NCBI RefSeq assembly: GCF_041320665.1 | Contig: NZ_CP166730.1 | Location: forward strand, 3,658,001-3,722,000 | Source of the DNA: Comamonas sp. GB3 AK4-5 | GTDB lineage: Bacteria > Pseudomonadota > Gammaproteobacteria > Burkholderiales > Burkholderiaceae_C | DNA length: 64,000 bases | Direction: 5' to 3' | Shown here: positions 24,536-31,884 of the stretch, piece after piece | How the letters are laid out: every line of letters begins with the position of its first letter | Numbering within the stretch: the first letter of the stretch is position 1 | Notes under the pieces: generated by a model | Seen by the model: the letters and a program-made list of their open reading frames with translations, nothing else | Told to the model about the DNA's origin: nothing | Database searches by the model: none | Made by a program: the position numbers and the translations under genes

Positions 24536-25750
24536 TTACAAGGTGCTGGCGCTGGAACCATCACCCCGATACAACCAGGGCAGGTCCATGACGCGCTCGC
24601 CCAAGAGCTTCAGCGACAGATCGCGCCCCCAACGCACAGGGCCGCTGGCGTGGAAGATGCGGCCATTGCGGCGCGAGCGGGCCTGCACACGGGCCGCACG
24701 CTGCCAACGGTTCAGTGCATAGCGGCGCAGGCGCAGGTGCACGTCCAGGTCGTCCATGGCCAAGGCACGCTGCAGCTCGGCCGCATCCTCGATGGCCATG
24801 CCTGCGCCTTGGGCCAGATAGGGGAGCATGGGGTGGGCGGCATCGCCCAGCAGGCCCACCAAGCCTTGTGCCATCTGGTCGGCACTGCTCAAAGGGGCTC
24901 GGCCAGACAAGGGCCACAGCCGCCACTGCACGCCGGCAGCCGGCACAGCGCGGATCAAATCTTGCAGCGGTGTATGGCAACGGGCCAGCACCCGCTCCAG
25001 GTCGGCCGCATTGGCATCATGATCCCATTCCTGCATATTGGCCGGCGCCGGGCCTTCGATGATGGCCACGATGTTCAGCAGCTCCCCCCTGCGCAGCGGG
25101 TACTGCACCACATGCATCTGCGGCCCCAGCCAGGTGGTGACGCCATCGCTGCGCAAAGCGGCAGGCAACCGGCTTTGCTCCACCACGGCCCGGTAGGCCA
25201 GATGGCCTGTGGGCATGGCGGAGCCATCGTTCAGTAGTTGGGCCCGCAGGCTACTCCAGACGCCGTCTGCGGCAATCAGGGCATCACCTTCCACCGTTTT
25301 GCGGGCCGAGGTGGTGATGGTCACCGTCTGTGCGGTCTGCACCAGGGACTCAACCGTCTGCCCTGCATTGATGTGCATGTCTGCGCGTGCGCCCACGGCC
25401 TGCAGCAGCACGCTGTGCAGATCGGCGCGGTGAATGGAGAGGTAATTCGCGCCATAGCGCTCCACCATGGCTGCGCCCAGAGGCATACGCGCCAGCTCGG
25501 CGCCGTTGATGGCGCTGCGCACACACAGCTGGGCGGGCACGGCCGCCACTTCCTGCAATGCGCGCTGCAGGCCCCAGGCCTGCAAACGCCGCACCACATT
25601 CGGCCCCAGCTGCACGCCGGCCCCGACCTCGCTGAAGATGGGGGCGCGCTCGAACAGGCGCACATCCCAGCCGGCATGGGAGCTGGCCAGCGCTGCTGCC
25701 AGCCCGCCAATACCACCACCAGCAATCAATACCTGTTTTCTCATGGCCAT
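24536..25750 (-). CDS. FAD-dependent aromatic monooxygenase (salicylate/3-hydroxybenzoate hydroxylase-like)
   Basis: 404 residues of the group A flavoprotein hydroxylase family. Rossmann start VLIAGGGIGGLAAALA, the second FAD/NADH motif DALIAADGVWSSLR, and GLLGDAAHPMLPYLAQGAGMAIEDA as the third FAD motif. Family members use NAD(P)H and oxygen to hydroxylate phenolic acids such as salicylate or 3-hydroxybenzoate. ATG 25750 is taken as start; the in-frame codon at 25837 would add 29 residues unlike the family. There is no neighbouring ring-cleavage gene, so the substrate is open. The long upstream region contains a structured element. Confidence 0.88.
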   Translation of the reverse strand: MAMRKQVLIAGGGIGGLAAALASSHAGWDVRLFERAPIFSEVGAGVQLGPNVVRRLQAWGLQRALQEVAAVPAQLCVRSAINGAELARMPLGAAMVERYGANYLSIHRADLHSVLLQAVGARADMHINAGQTVESLVQTAQTVTITTSARKTVEGDALIAADGVWSSLRAQLLNDGSAMPTGHLAYRAVVEQSRLPAALRSDGVTTWLGPQMHVVQYPLRRGELLNIVAIIEGPAPANMQEWDHDANAADLERVLARCHTPLQDLIRAVPAAGVQWRLWPLSGRAPLSSADQMAQGLVGLLGDAAHPMLPYLAQGAGMAIEDAAELQRALAMDDLDVHLRLRRYALNRWQRAARVQARSRRNGRIFHASGPVRWGRDLSLKLLGERVMDLPWLYRGDGSSASTL

Positions 25751-26086
25751 GGATTGTCCGCCCTGGTCTGCAAGGGTTAAAAATAAATTGTACGGATATT
25801 GACACATCGCAGTATCTGCCCACGGCAAACCCAGCAACCATCACACACACCAATACGGCTCACCCGCTCATTTACCAGACGAAACAGGCACGTTACAGGA
25901 CGATTCTTGCAGTTTACATTCCAGATCAGACTGAGGCGCTGCACCCGAAGAGGGTGAAGTACCCACCACTCGGCGGTGAAAGACCCGCGGCACAGCCGCC
26001 AAAGAGGATGTTATCGCCTCCAGCTCGGCAGGAATTTCACCCTGTTTGCAAGCCCTCCTCCCAAAGTCTCAGTGCCGCGTCAGGAC
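25751..26086. other. Gene-free region upstream of the monooxygenase
   Basis: 336 bp between the monooxygenase start and the terminator of the upstream hns-like gene. The part far from the gene holds the closed structure at 25930-26073. The near part (25751-25900) is AT-rich and has a TACAAT hexamer on the minus strand, a possible -10 without a good -35. Confidence 0.5.
25930..26073 (-). other. Closed multi-hairpin RNA structure, riboswitch-like
   Basis: On the minus strand, ACTGAG (26073-26068) pairs with CTCAGT (25935-25930), enclosing 132 nt. Within are CAGG/CCTG around GTGAAATT (26044-26029), GAGG/CCTC (26020-26004), GCGGC-TGT-GCCGC (25999-25987), and two mutually exclusive hairpins, GGTG/CACC (25967-25953) and ACCC/GGGT (25955-25943). 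GGGTGAAATTCCTG recalls the GGTGAAATTCC box of FMN riboswitches, but the other FMN-riboswitch boxes are not evident. The family is unknown. Confidence 0.4.
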
Positions 26087-26117
26087 AAAAAAAAGCCCGC
26101 TGATTGCGGGCTTTTTG
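26087..26117 (-). terminator. Intrinsic terminator, hns-like gene
   Basis: AAGCCCGC (26093-26100) / GCGGGCTT (26106-26113), loop TGATT; the A-run before it gives eight Us on the minus strand. T5 on the other side makes it potentially bidirectional. Confidence 0.92.
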
Positions 26118-26132
26118 GGGAGGTGAATCCGA

Positions 26133-26420
26133 TCAGATCGCGAATTGCTCGCGAGCTTGGTTTTCGATCCACTTCGGAGCCTTGCCGCGACCCGTCCAGG
26201 TCTGGCCGGTTTCGGGGTTGCGGTACTTGGGGGCCACTTTGCCGCCTTGGGAGCCACGTTGGGTCTTGGCAGGAGGAAACACATCCTCAGCGCTCAAGCC
26301 ATATTCGCTCACCAGGGCGCGCACCTTGGCCACGGCGTCGGCCAATTCGCTCTTGCGTGCTTCTTGAATCTTTTGTTCCAGCTGTTCACGCTGCTGCAGA
26401 AGTTCTTTGTAAGAGGTCAT
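26133..26420 (-). CDS. H-NS family nucleoid protein
   Basis: 95 residues, normal for the short betaproteobacterial H-NS/BpH3 group. An N-terminal coiled-coil oligomerisation segment (about 5-45) and the C-terminal DNA-binding motif KYRNPETGQTWTGRGKAPKW (about 65-84), whose TGRGKAP loop inserts in the minor groove. Such proteins silence AT-rich and foreign DNA. The upstream region is itself AT-rich, which suits autorepression. Confidence 0.94.
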   Translation of the reverse strand: MTSYKELLQQREQLEQKIQEARKSELADAVAKVRALVSEYGLSAEDVFPPAKTQRGSQGGKVAPKYRNPETGQTWTGRGKAPKWIENQAREQFAI

Positions 26421-26793
26421 GAATGCATCCTTTCAATAATGGACGAATTATAAAAACAAAATCCAAATTGTGCTGCCGCATGCGAATACGCAGTATCCAC
26501 AAGTGCGGATTATAAAAATATGCTGCAGGCGCAGGGCACAAACAATTGAAACAAAGTGCTTTCATTGCCATATAGACAGGCTTATTGCCATATCACGCGA
26601 TGTAGCGCCCCAAGCCCTATTGCAGCGTTACATGATTGATAACAGGAATCTGTTGTCAAAACACCATATCAAGCAGCTGGGGCGCGGGATAATCCCAGCC
26701 CGCGCCCCGAGCTGGGCTTAGATACCGGCTGGCAGCTTTGAATCGCGCAGCAACCGCGATGCAAAGCTACCAGCCCTTGTGCAGGAGAAGACC
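26421..26793. other. AT-rich divergent control region (hns-like gene / apaH)
   Basis: 373 bp without a gene. The half nearest the hns-like gene (26430-26650) is the most AT-rich stretch in this part of the window, with several TATAAA/ATTATAAA hexamers. The half nearest apaH has a 10-bp perfect hairpin, GGGGCGCGGG (26679-26688) / CCCGCGCCCC (26699-26708), with no T-run, about 85 bp before the apaH start. Confidence 0.55.
26783..26788 (+). promoter_or_regulatory. Ribosome binding site deciding the apaH start
   Basis: AGGAGA lies 5 nt before TTG 26794 but overlaps the region just after GTG 26779, so it can serve only the TTG. This favours MAYYLIGDIQGCH as the N-terminus. Confidence 0.7.
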
Positions 26794-27639
26794 TTGGCCT
26801 ATTACTTGATTGGCGACATCCAGGGATGCCATGGCGCATTCCAGCGCCTGTTGCAGCAGATGGACTTTTCACCCAGCCGCGACACCTTGTTTTTACTGGG
26901 CGACCTGGTCAATCGCGGGCCGGACTCCGCCGGCGTGCTGCGCCAATGCATGGCCTGGGGTGATGCCGTGCAAGCCGTTCTGGGCAACCACGACCTGCAC
27001 CTGCTGGCCGCTGCCCATGGCATGCGCAAATCATCGCGCCGCGACACGCTGGCCAGCGTGCTGGATGCGCCGGACTGTGAAGCATTGATCGACTGGCTGC
27101 GCCAGCAGCCGCTGGCCCGCAGCTGGCACGATGCCCATGGACAGCGCCTGTTGATGCTGCATGCAGGGGTGCAGCCATCCTGGACCTTGGATGACACCCT
27201 GGCCCTGTCCGAAGAGGTCCAGCAGGTGCTGCGCGGCCCCGATCTGGCCGATTTCCTGCGCGTGATGTATGGCAACTTGCCTGACTGCTGGCATCCGACG
27301 CTGGACGGTGATGAGCGACTGCGGGTGATCGTCAACACCCTGACCCGCATCCGCTTTTGCAGCGCCGAAGGGCGCATGGATTTTGACAGTGCAGAGTCGG
27401 CCGAGCACGCTCCAGCCGGGCTGATGCCCTGGTTTGACTGCCCCGACCGCCGTACGGCCCAGGACGTGGTGGCCTTTGGCCACTGGTCCACCCTCGGCCT
27501 GATCAACCGGCCCCAGCTGATGGCACTGGACACCGGCTGCGTCTGGGGCGGCCAGCTGACCGCCGTGCGCCTGGACAGCGATCTGCAGCAGCGCCAGCTG
27601 TTTCAACTGGACTGCGAGCAAGCCCAGCAACCGGGCTGA
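26794..27639 (+). CDS. apaH: Symmetrical bis(5'-nucleosyl)-tetraphosphatase
   Basis: 281-residue metallophosphatase that splits diadenosine tetraphosphate into two ADP. Metal motifs: GDIQGCHGAF (first Asp and His), GDLVNRGPDS and GNHDLHLLA, all near the N-terminus as in E. coli ApaH. The enzyme limits stress dinucleotides and Np4 caps on RNA. TTG 26794 is favoured by its ribosome site. It converges on the helicase gene through a bidirectional terminator. Confidence 0.95.
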   Translation: MAYYLIGDIQGCHGAFQRLLQQMDFSPSRDTLFLLGDLVNRGPDSAGVLRQCMAWGDAVQAVLGNHDLHLLAAAHGMRKSSRRDTLASVLDAPDCEALIDWLRQQPLARSWHDAHGQRLLMLHAGVQPSWTLDDTLALSEEVQQVLRGPDLADFLRVMYGNLPDCWHPTLDGDERLRVIVNTLTRIRFCSAEGRMDFDSAESAEHAPAGLMPWFDCPDRRTAQDVVAFGHWSTLGLINRPQLMALDTGCVWGGQLTAVRLDSDLQQRQLFQLDCEQAQQPG

Positions 27640-27667
27640 CCTCCGGCGCACAGCGCCTACCCTCTTC

Positions 27668-27703
27668 ATGCAAAAAGCCAGCGTTCGCGCTGGCTTTTTG
27701 CAT
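27668..27703. terminator. Bidirectional terminator between apaH and the helicase
   Basis: Perfect palindrome ATGCAAAAAGCCAGCG (27668-27683) / CGCTGGCTTTTTGCAT (27688-27703) with a TTCG loop. A5 and T5 flank the GC stem, so it works on both strands. Confidence 0.95.
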
Positions 27704-27745
27704 GGGAGCTTGCGCTCCGACACCGCCCCTCAGGGGAAGAGGAGT

Positions 27746-29248
27746 TTAAAAACTCCCGGCGGGCTTGAACAAGGCCGCCAGCTTGCGCTTGGACTTGGCC
27801 GTGGAGCCGACACGGCCCGGCAATGCGGTCTGGGTCGACACATCCCACGATGCGGTGGAGGACTCGTCCGGTGCCTCGTAGGGCTTGTCAAAGAAGGGAT
27901 CTGCCGGCGCCGCACGCAGCGGGCGCCCCATGCCCCGGCCCACCGGGCGGTAACCCGCCGTATGGGCAGAACCATAGCCGGCATCGTCGCGGCTGCGGCG
28001 GTGGCTGCCATATTCACGCTCGCCACGTTCACCGCGCTGTTCGCTGCGTTCACTACGGTCTGTGCGCTCACCACGGTCGCTGCGTTCGCTACGGTCACGG
28101 CGGAACGATGGCAGCTCGTAGCTTTCCACATCGATCTTCTTTTTGATCAGCTTCTCGATATCGGCCACCAAGCGGGTATCGCTGTTGGACACCAGCGTCA
28201 CGGCCAGGCCCGAGGCCCCGGCACGGCCGGTACGGCCAATGCGGTGCACATAGTCTTCGGCGTTGAAGGGCACGTCGTAATTGAACACCGCCGGCACATC
28301 CTTGATGTCCAGGCCGCGCGCAGCCACGTCGGTGCACACCAGCAGGTCGACTTCGCCCTGCTTGAACGCGTCCAGTGCCTTCAGGCGCTCGTCCTGGCTC
28401 TTGTCGCCGTGCAGTGCGGCAGCGCGCAGACCGTCGCGCTCCAGCGCGCGGGTCAGGCGGGCACAGCCCAGCTTGCTGTTCGAGAACACAAAGGCCTGGC
28501 GAATGCCACGCTCCTTGAGCACGGCGCAGATGGTGCGGCGCTTGTCGTCGTCATTCGCACTGTAGAAACGCTGCTCCACGGTGGAAGCGGTTTCGTTGGG
28601 CCGCGCCACCTCGATGGTGACGGGGTCCTGCAGATAGCTGTTGGCCAGGCGCTTGATCTCGGGCGAGAAGGTGGCCGAGAACAGCAAGGTGGTGCGGCTC
28701 TTGGGCAGGTGGGAGAGGATGCGCTGCAGATCCGGCAGAAAGCCGATATCCAGCATGCGGTCGGCCTCGTCCAGCACCACGTATTCCACCTGGTTGAGCA
28801 CGGCGTTCTTGGCTTCGATGTGGTCCAGCAGACGGCCAGGGGTGGCCACCAGGATTTCCACGCCCTTCTTCAGCTCGGCGGTCTGGGGCTTCATGTCCAT
28901 GCCGCCAAACACCACCGTGCTGCGCAGCTTGGTGTGCTTGGCGTACAGCGCAATCTGCTGGGCCACCTGATCGGCCAGCTCCCGCGTGGGCAGCAGCACC
29001 AGAGCACGCACAGGGTGGCGCGCCGGTGAAGCCGAGGTGTTTTCATGGCGCATCAGGCGCTGCAGCAGCGGCAGCGAAAACGCTGCCGTCTTGCCGGTGC
29101 CGGTCTGGGCGGCGCCCATCACATCCTTGCCGGTCAGCACCACAGGGATGGCCTGGGCCTGGATGGGGGTCATGGACTCGTAGCCCATTTCGGCCACAGC
29201 ACGCGCCAGCGGCTCCGCCAAGAGAAGATTGGAGAAAGAACTTGTCAT
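27746..29248 (-). CDS. rhlE: DEAD-box RNA helicase, RhlE type
   Basis: 500 residues. Q motif MTPIQAQAIP, Walker A AQTGTGKT, PTRELA, VATPGRLLDH, DEAD in VLDEADRMLD, SAT in LLFSATF, then domain 2 with TDVAARGLDI and HRIGRTGRAG. The C-terminal ~120 residues are an Arg/Ser/Glu-rich low-complexity tail (repeats like SERSDRGERTDRSER) that should bind RNA, ending with a short Lys-rich segment. ATG 29248 begins MTSSFSNLLLAEPL, the RhlE-like N-terminus. Likely roles are ribosome assembly and RNA turnover. Confidence 0.94.
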   Translation of the reverse strand: MTSSFSNLLLAEPLARAVAEMGYESMTPIQAQAIPVVLTGKDVMGAAQTGTGKTAAFSLPLLQRLMRHENTSASPARHPVRALVLLPTRELADQVAQQIALYAKHTKLRSTVVFGGMDMKPQTAELKKGVEILVATPGRLLDHIEAKNAVLNQVEYVVLDEADRMLDIGFLPDLQRILSHLPKSRTTLLFSATFSPEIKRLANSYLQDPVTIEVARPNETASTVEQRFYSANDDDKRRTICAVLKERGIRQAFVFSNSKLGCARLTRALERDGLRAAALHGDKSQDERLKALDAFKQGEVDLLVCTDVAARGLDIKDVPAVFNYDVPFNAEDYVHRIGRTGRAGASGLAVTLVSNSDTRLVADIEKLIKKKIDVESYELPSFRRDRSERSDRGERTDRSERSEQRGERGEREYGSHRRSRDDAGYGSAHTAGYRPVGRGMGRPLRAAPADPFFDKPYEAPDESSTASWDVSTQTALPGRVGSTAKSKRKLAALFKPAGSF

Positions 29249-29366
29249 GGATAACGCTATTGTCGCATTGCCGGCAAAGATGACTGCATGCGCGCTACAA
29301 ATCCGGGCTGCAACAGCGGTCACCCCGGCCCCTGGCGACACCGGCCAGGGTAGAAAACCACGGGCA

Positions 29367-30245
29367 TTACAGCGACGCGGCCGAGAAAGTGTCGCAGGCC
29401 TTGACGCTGCCGCCTTGCAGCCCGGTCATGAACCAGCGCTGGCGTTGGGCACTGCTGCCGTGGGTAAAGCTGTCAGGCACCACCTGGCCGGTCTGGGCCC
29501 GCTGCAGCGCGTCGTCACCAATCTTGGCCGCCGCATTCATGGCCGATTCCACATCGCCCTGCTCCAAGATCTGCCGTGCAGCCTGGGCATGGTGGGCCCA
29601 GACGCCGGCCAGGCAATCGGCCTGCAGCTCCAGCTTGACGGAAAGGCGGTTGTATTCCACCTTGCTCACGCGCCCACGTATCTGGTCCACCTTGCCGCTG
29701 ATGCCCAGCAGGTTCTGCACATGGTGGCCCACCTCATGGGCAATCACATAGGCCTGGGCAAACTCACCGGGCGCACCCAGCTGGTTTTTGAGTTGGTCAT
29801 AAAACGACAGATCGATATAGACCTTCTGGTCTGCAGGGCAATAAAACGGCCCCATGGCCGCCTGGCCCGTGCCGCAGGCCGTGGGCTGCACCCGGCTGAA
29901 CAACACCAATTTAGGGTCTTGGTACTGGCTGCCGTTCTGACGAAAGATGCCGGTCCATACGTCTTCGGTATCGGCCAGCACCGTACGCACAAAGCGCGCC
30001 ATCTGGTCATTGGCCGGTGTGGAATGCGCGGGGGCACTCTGCTGCGCCACGGGCGCACCACCGCCACTGAGCAGACCCAAAATGGTCAGCGGATTGATGC
30101 CCAGCGCCCAGCCACCCAACAGGGCCACGACGATGGTGCCTATACCAATGTTGCGCCCGCCAAAGACAGGCCCGCCCCCACCGCCGCCATTGTCCGAGCG
30201 GCGATCTTCAACATTCTCGGATTCCCGGTTACCGTCCCACTTCAT
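29367..30245 (-). CDS. YpfJ-type neutral zinc metallopeptidase
   Basis: 292 residues of the KPN_02809/YpfJ family (zincin_1). A Gly-rich cytoplasmic start, one membrane span (about 35-58) and a catalytic domain with HEVGHHVQN as the zinc site (about residue 170) and the third-ligand region [12 protein letters not shown]. The N-terminus [16 protein letters not shown] is typical. Location is the inner membrane facing the periplasm. Substrates unknown. Confidence 0.92.
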   Translation of the reverse strand: MKWDGNRESENVEDRRSDNGGGGGGPVFGGRNIGIGTIVVALLGGWALGINPLTILGLLSGGGAPVAQQSAPAHSTPANDQMARFVRTVLADTEDVWTGIFRQNGSQYQDPKLVLFSRVQPTACGTGQAAMGPFYCPADQKVYIDLSFYDQLKNQLGAPGEFAQAYVIAHEVGHHVQNLLGISGKVDQIRGRVSKVEYNRLSVKLELQADCLAGVWAHHAQAARQILEQGDVESAMNAAAKIGDDALQRAQTGQVVPDSFTHGSSAQRQRWFMTGLQGGSVKACDTFSAASL

Positions 30246-30370
30246 GGCGTGTATTCCTCATCACTGGCGGCATGGTATATGCACCAGGGTCGCCATTATG
30301 GGGCGGCGGCCGCAAAGCTGCGCAGAGCGCATGGACGCTCCCGGAGCGGATCTATGGCCTCAGAGCGTGT

Positions 30371-30847
30371 TCAAAGTCTCCTGAGCAAGAGCCCCAAGAA
30401 CGCCAGATGGACGAACTGCAAGCTGGTGTTGAGCCAACGCTCGCAGTTTTTCCATAACCTTCTGTTCTTCTCCAGCCAGGCGAAGCTGCGCTCCACTACC
30501 CAGCGCTTGGGCATGACCTTAAAGCTGTGCATCTCGCTCCTCTTGGCGATTTGCACCGTCACGTGCTCGCCCAGAATCTCTTGTACGCCCTGCGCAAAGG
30601 GCTGGCCCACGTAGCCGCTGTCGCACAGCACGCCTTGCACTCGCCCCAACGTCCGCTTACAGCGCTGCAGGGCCTGCAGGGCACCTTTGCGGTCCGTTAC
30701 CTCGGCCGTGGTCACCGCAATGGCATGTGGCAGCCCCTGCGTGTCCACCGCAATGTGGCGCTTGATCCCACAGACCTTCTTGCCCGCGTCATAGCCCTTC
30801 AGCCCCGCCGTGTCCGTGTTCTTCACGCTCTGCGCGTCCACAATCAA
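30371..30847 (-). CDS. IS5-family transposase, C-terminal part (ORF B)
   Basis: 158 residues carrying the DDE core: IVDAQSVKNTD (first Asp), LCDSGYVG (second Asp) and the Glu in WVVERSFAWLEKNRRLWKNCE. The stop codon lies inside the left terminal repeat. The upstream coding frame A must shift into this frame; the true start of this part is therefore not the ATG-like codon at 30847. The frame continues upstream to a TAA just before the A7 run. Confidence 0.9.
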   Translation of the reverse strand: MIVDAQSVKNTDTAGLKGYDAGKKVCGIKRHIAVDTQGLPHAIAVTTAEVTDRKGALQALQRCKRTLGRVQGVLCDSGYVGQPFAQGVQEILGEHVTVQIAKRSEMHSFKVMPKRWVVERSFAWLEKNRRLWKNCERWLNTSLQFVHLAFLGLLLRRL

Positions 30848-31163
30848 GAACGCGCTGCATGCGTTGCGCCCCAGTTTCTCGCGGGCCGCGCCAACCTGAT
30901 TTTTTTAAAGCCTGCTCCAGCAGGCTGCCTTCCTCGCGGGGCTCGCTCCAGATCGCCCAGTACGAATGCACCGTGCGCCACTTGGGAAAGTCGCTGGGCA
31001 GCGCTCGCCACTGGCAGCCCGTGCGCAGCAGATACAGCACGGCGCAGAACACCTCGTAAAGCTCCACCTTGCGTGGGGCCGTCCTTTTGCGCGCACTCTC
31101 CAGCATTGGCCGGATCACTTCGAACTGCTCGCGCTTGATATCGCTGGGGTAGCCTTTTCTCAT
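30789..31163 (-). CDS. IS5-family transposase, N-terminal part (ORF A)
   Basis: 124 residues beginning MRKGYPSDIKREQFEVIRPML, the DUF4096-like N-terminal domain of IS5 transposases, with GCQWRALPSDFPKWRTVH. The minus strand has a run of seven As (30906-30900) inside EQALKK; reading six As, or a +1 shift, joins this frame to ORF B. This may be programmed frameshifting or transcript slippage, common in this IS group, or a one-base mutation. After the run, frame A is no longer family-like. Confidence 0.88.
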   Translation of the reverse strand: MRKGYPSDIKREQFEVIRPMLESARKRTAPRKVELYEVFCAVLYLLRTGCQWRALPSDFPKWRTVHSYWAIWSEPREEGSLLEQALKKSGWRGPRETGAQRMQRVLDCGRAEREEHGHGGAEGL

Positions 31164-31207
31164 CCTGCGAGCTTCTCACATCTGGCGAGACTTTGAACAC
31201 GTTCTCA

Positions 31208-31225
31208 GAGCGTGTTTACGATCTC
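31208..31225. repeat. Solo terminal repeat wedged between IS and MITE
   Basis: GAGCGTGTTTACGATCTC, identical to 16073-16090, flanked by TCA on the left; the TC of its end begins the TCA duplication of the MITE. It seems to be a pre-existing end that has served as an insertion site. Confidence 0.75.
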
Positions 31226-31226
31226 A

Positions 31227-31492
31227 GAACGTGTTCAATGTCTCTACGCAGGCGCGTTGGAACGTAATCGGGATGAGTTCGCAGCGATGGAGCGCAGCTT
31301 GCACCAGGGTGCAAGCAAGCTTCAGCGCGAAGAAATCGCCCGATTTCGCTCCAACCCGAAGGGCCAGTGCCTTTGCGGGCGGTCTACTGTGTTGCGAATC
31401 CTCGCAATAGCACGGCTATTGCTGCGGTGTCGCGCCTTGTATCCCATCCCGCAAAGACGCTGGCGCGCCGCGAGGAGACTTTGAACACGTTC
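31227..31492 (-). mobile_element. MITE, copy 2 (266 bp), inverted relative to copy 1
   Basis: Ends GAACGTGTTCAATGTCTC (31227-31244) and the complement of 31475-31492 (GAACGTGTTCAAAGTCTC); TCA duplicated at 31224-31226 and 31493-31495. The interior matches copy 1 at 20487-20752 apart from about 20 substitutions, including an inverted loop sequence (GAA to TTC) in a CCC/GGG stem. One of its ends is identical to the right end of the neighbouring IS. Confidence 0.9.
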
Positions 31493-31720
31493 TCAAGGCG
31501 TACTGGCCTGCAAGCGCGCTGCCTGCGTGGCCTCCGCCGGCGCATATCCCACATGCGGGGCATTGCGACTGGCTTCCTGCGCATGCACCATATGCTCGCT
31601 GGCGGTGTCGAACATGGCATACAGCAGGCCAGCAATGGCCAGCAAACCCAGCGCCACCAACAGCCATTGCCATTCCGCCCGCTCCAATGTGCGGGCCACC
31701 CTATCGCGTGTTCTTTTCAT
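31493..31720 (-). CDS. Small single-span membrane protein, unknown
   Basis: 75 residues: a basic N-terminus MKRTRDRVARTLERAEWQ, one membrane helix (WLLVALGLLAIAGLLYAMF, about 20-38), and a polar tail ending RLQASTP. I do not recognise a family. ATG 31720 is the first start consistent with the basic-then-hydrophobic pattern; the frame is open further upstream without homology-like features. The TGA stop is formed at the MITE junction (TCA duplication), so the tail may have been cut or altered. Confidence 0.5.
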   Translation of the reverse strand: MKRTRDRVARTLERAEWQWLLVALGLLAIAGLLYAMFDTASEHMVHAQEASRNAPHVGYAPAEATQAARLQASTP

Positions 31721-31884
31721 CGAGCGCCTCTCCCAATCTCCGACGAAAGGAATGCTACGTAGCCGATCCAGGATGCTCGCCCCCACTTCACCCCAAGATG
31801 CTGTAGGAAGAGACCTCATGCCACCGGCCCTGTGGGCGACAGCTCTTTGATCGGCCAGCACAGCAGCCACGGTATAACCACGGC

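Larger units (their letters stand above)
30363..31204 (-). mobile_element. IS5-family insertion sequence (842 bp)
   Basis: 18-bp inverted ends GAGCGTGTTCAAAGTCTC (30363-30380) and, with one mismatch, the complement of 31187-31204; TCA duplicated on both sides (30360-30362 and 31205-31207). The TNA target and size fit the IS5 family. It encodes a transposase split in two frames. The right end abuts a solo 18-bp end (31208-31225) and then a MITE, so three related ends sit in a row. Confidence 0.92.

Noticed and set aside
25930..26073. FMN, cobalamin, TPP or glycine riboswitch
   Set aside because: Only single boxes resemble these families; the full set of conserved boxes is not present, so it is reported as an unknown structure.
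30246..31495. Genomic island or composite transposon
   Set aside because: Only one IS and one MITE are present, with short TNA duplications each; the flanking genes are ordinary chromosomal ones, with no cargo or integrase.
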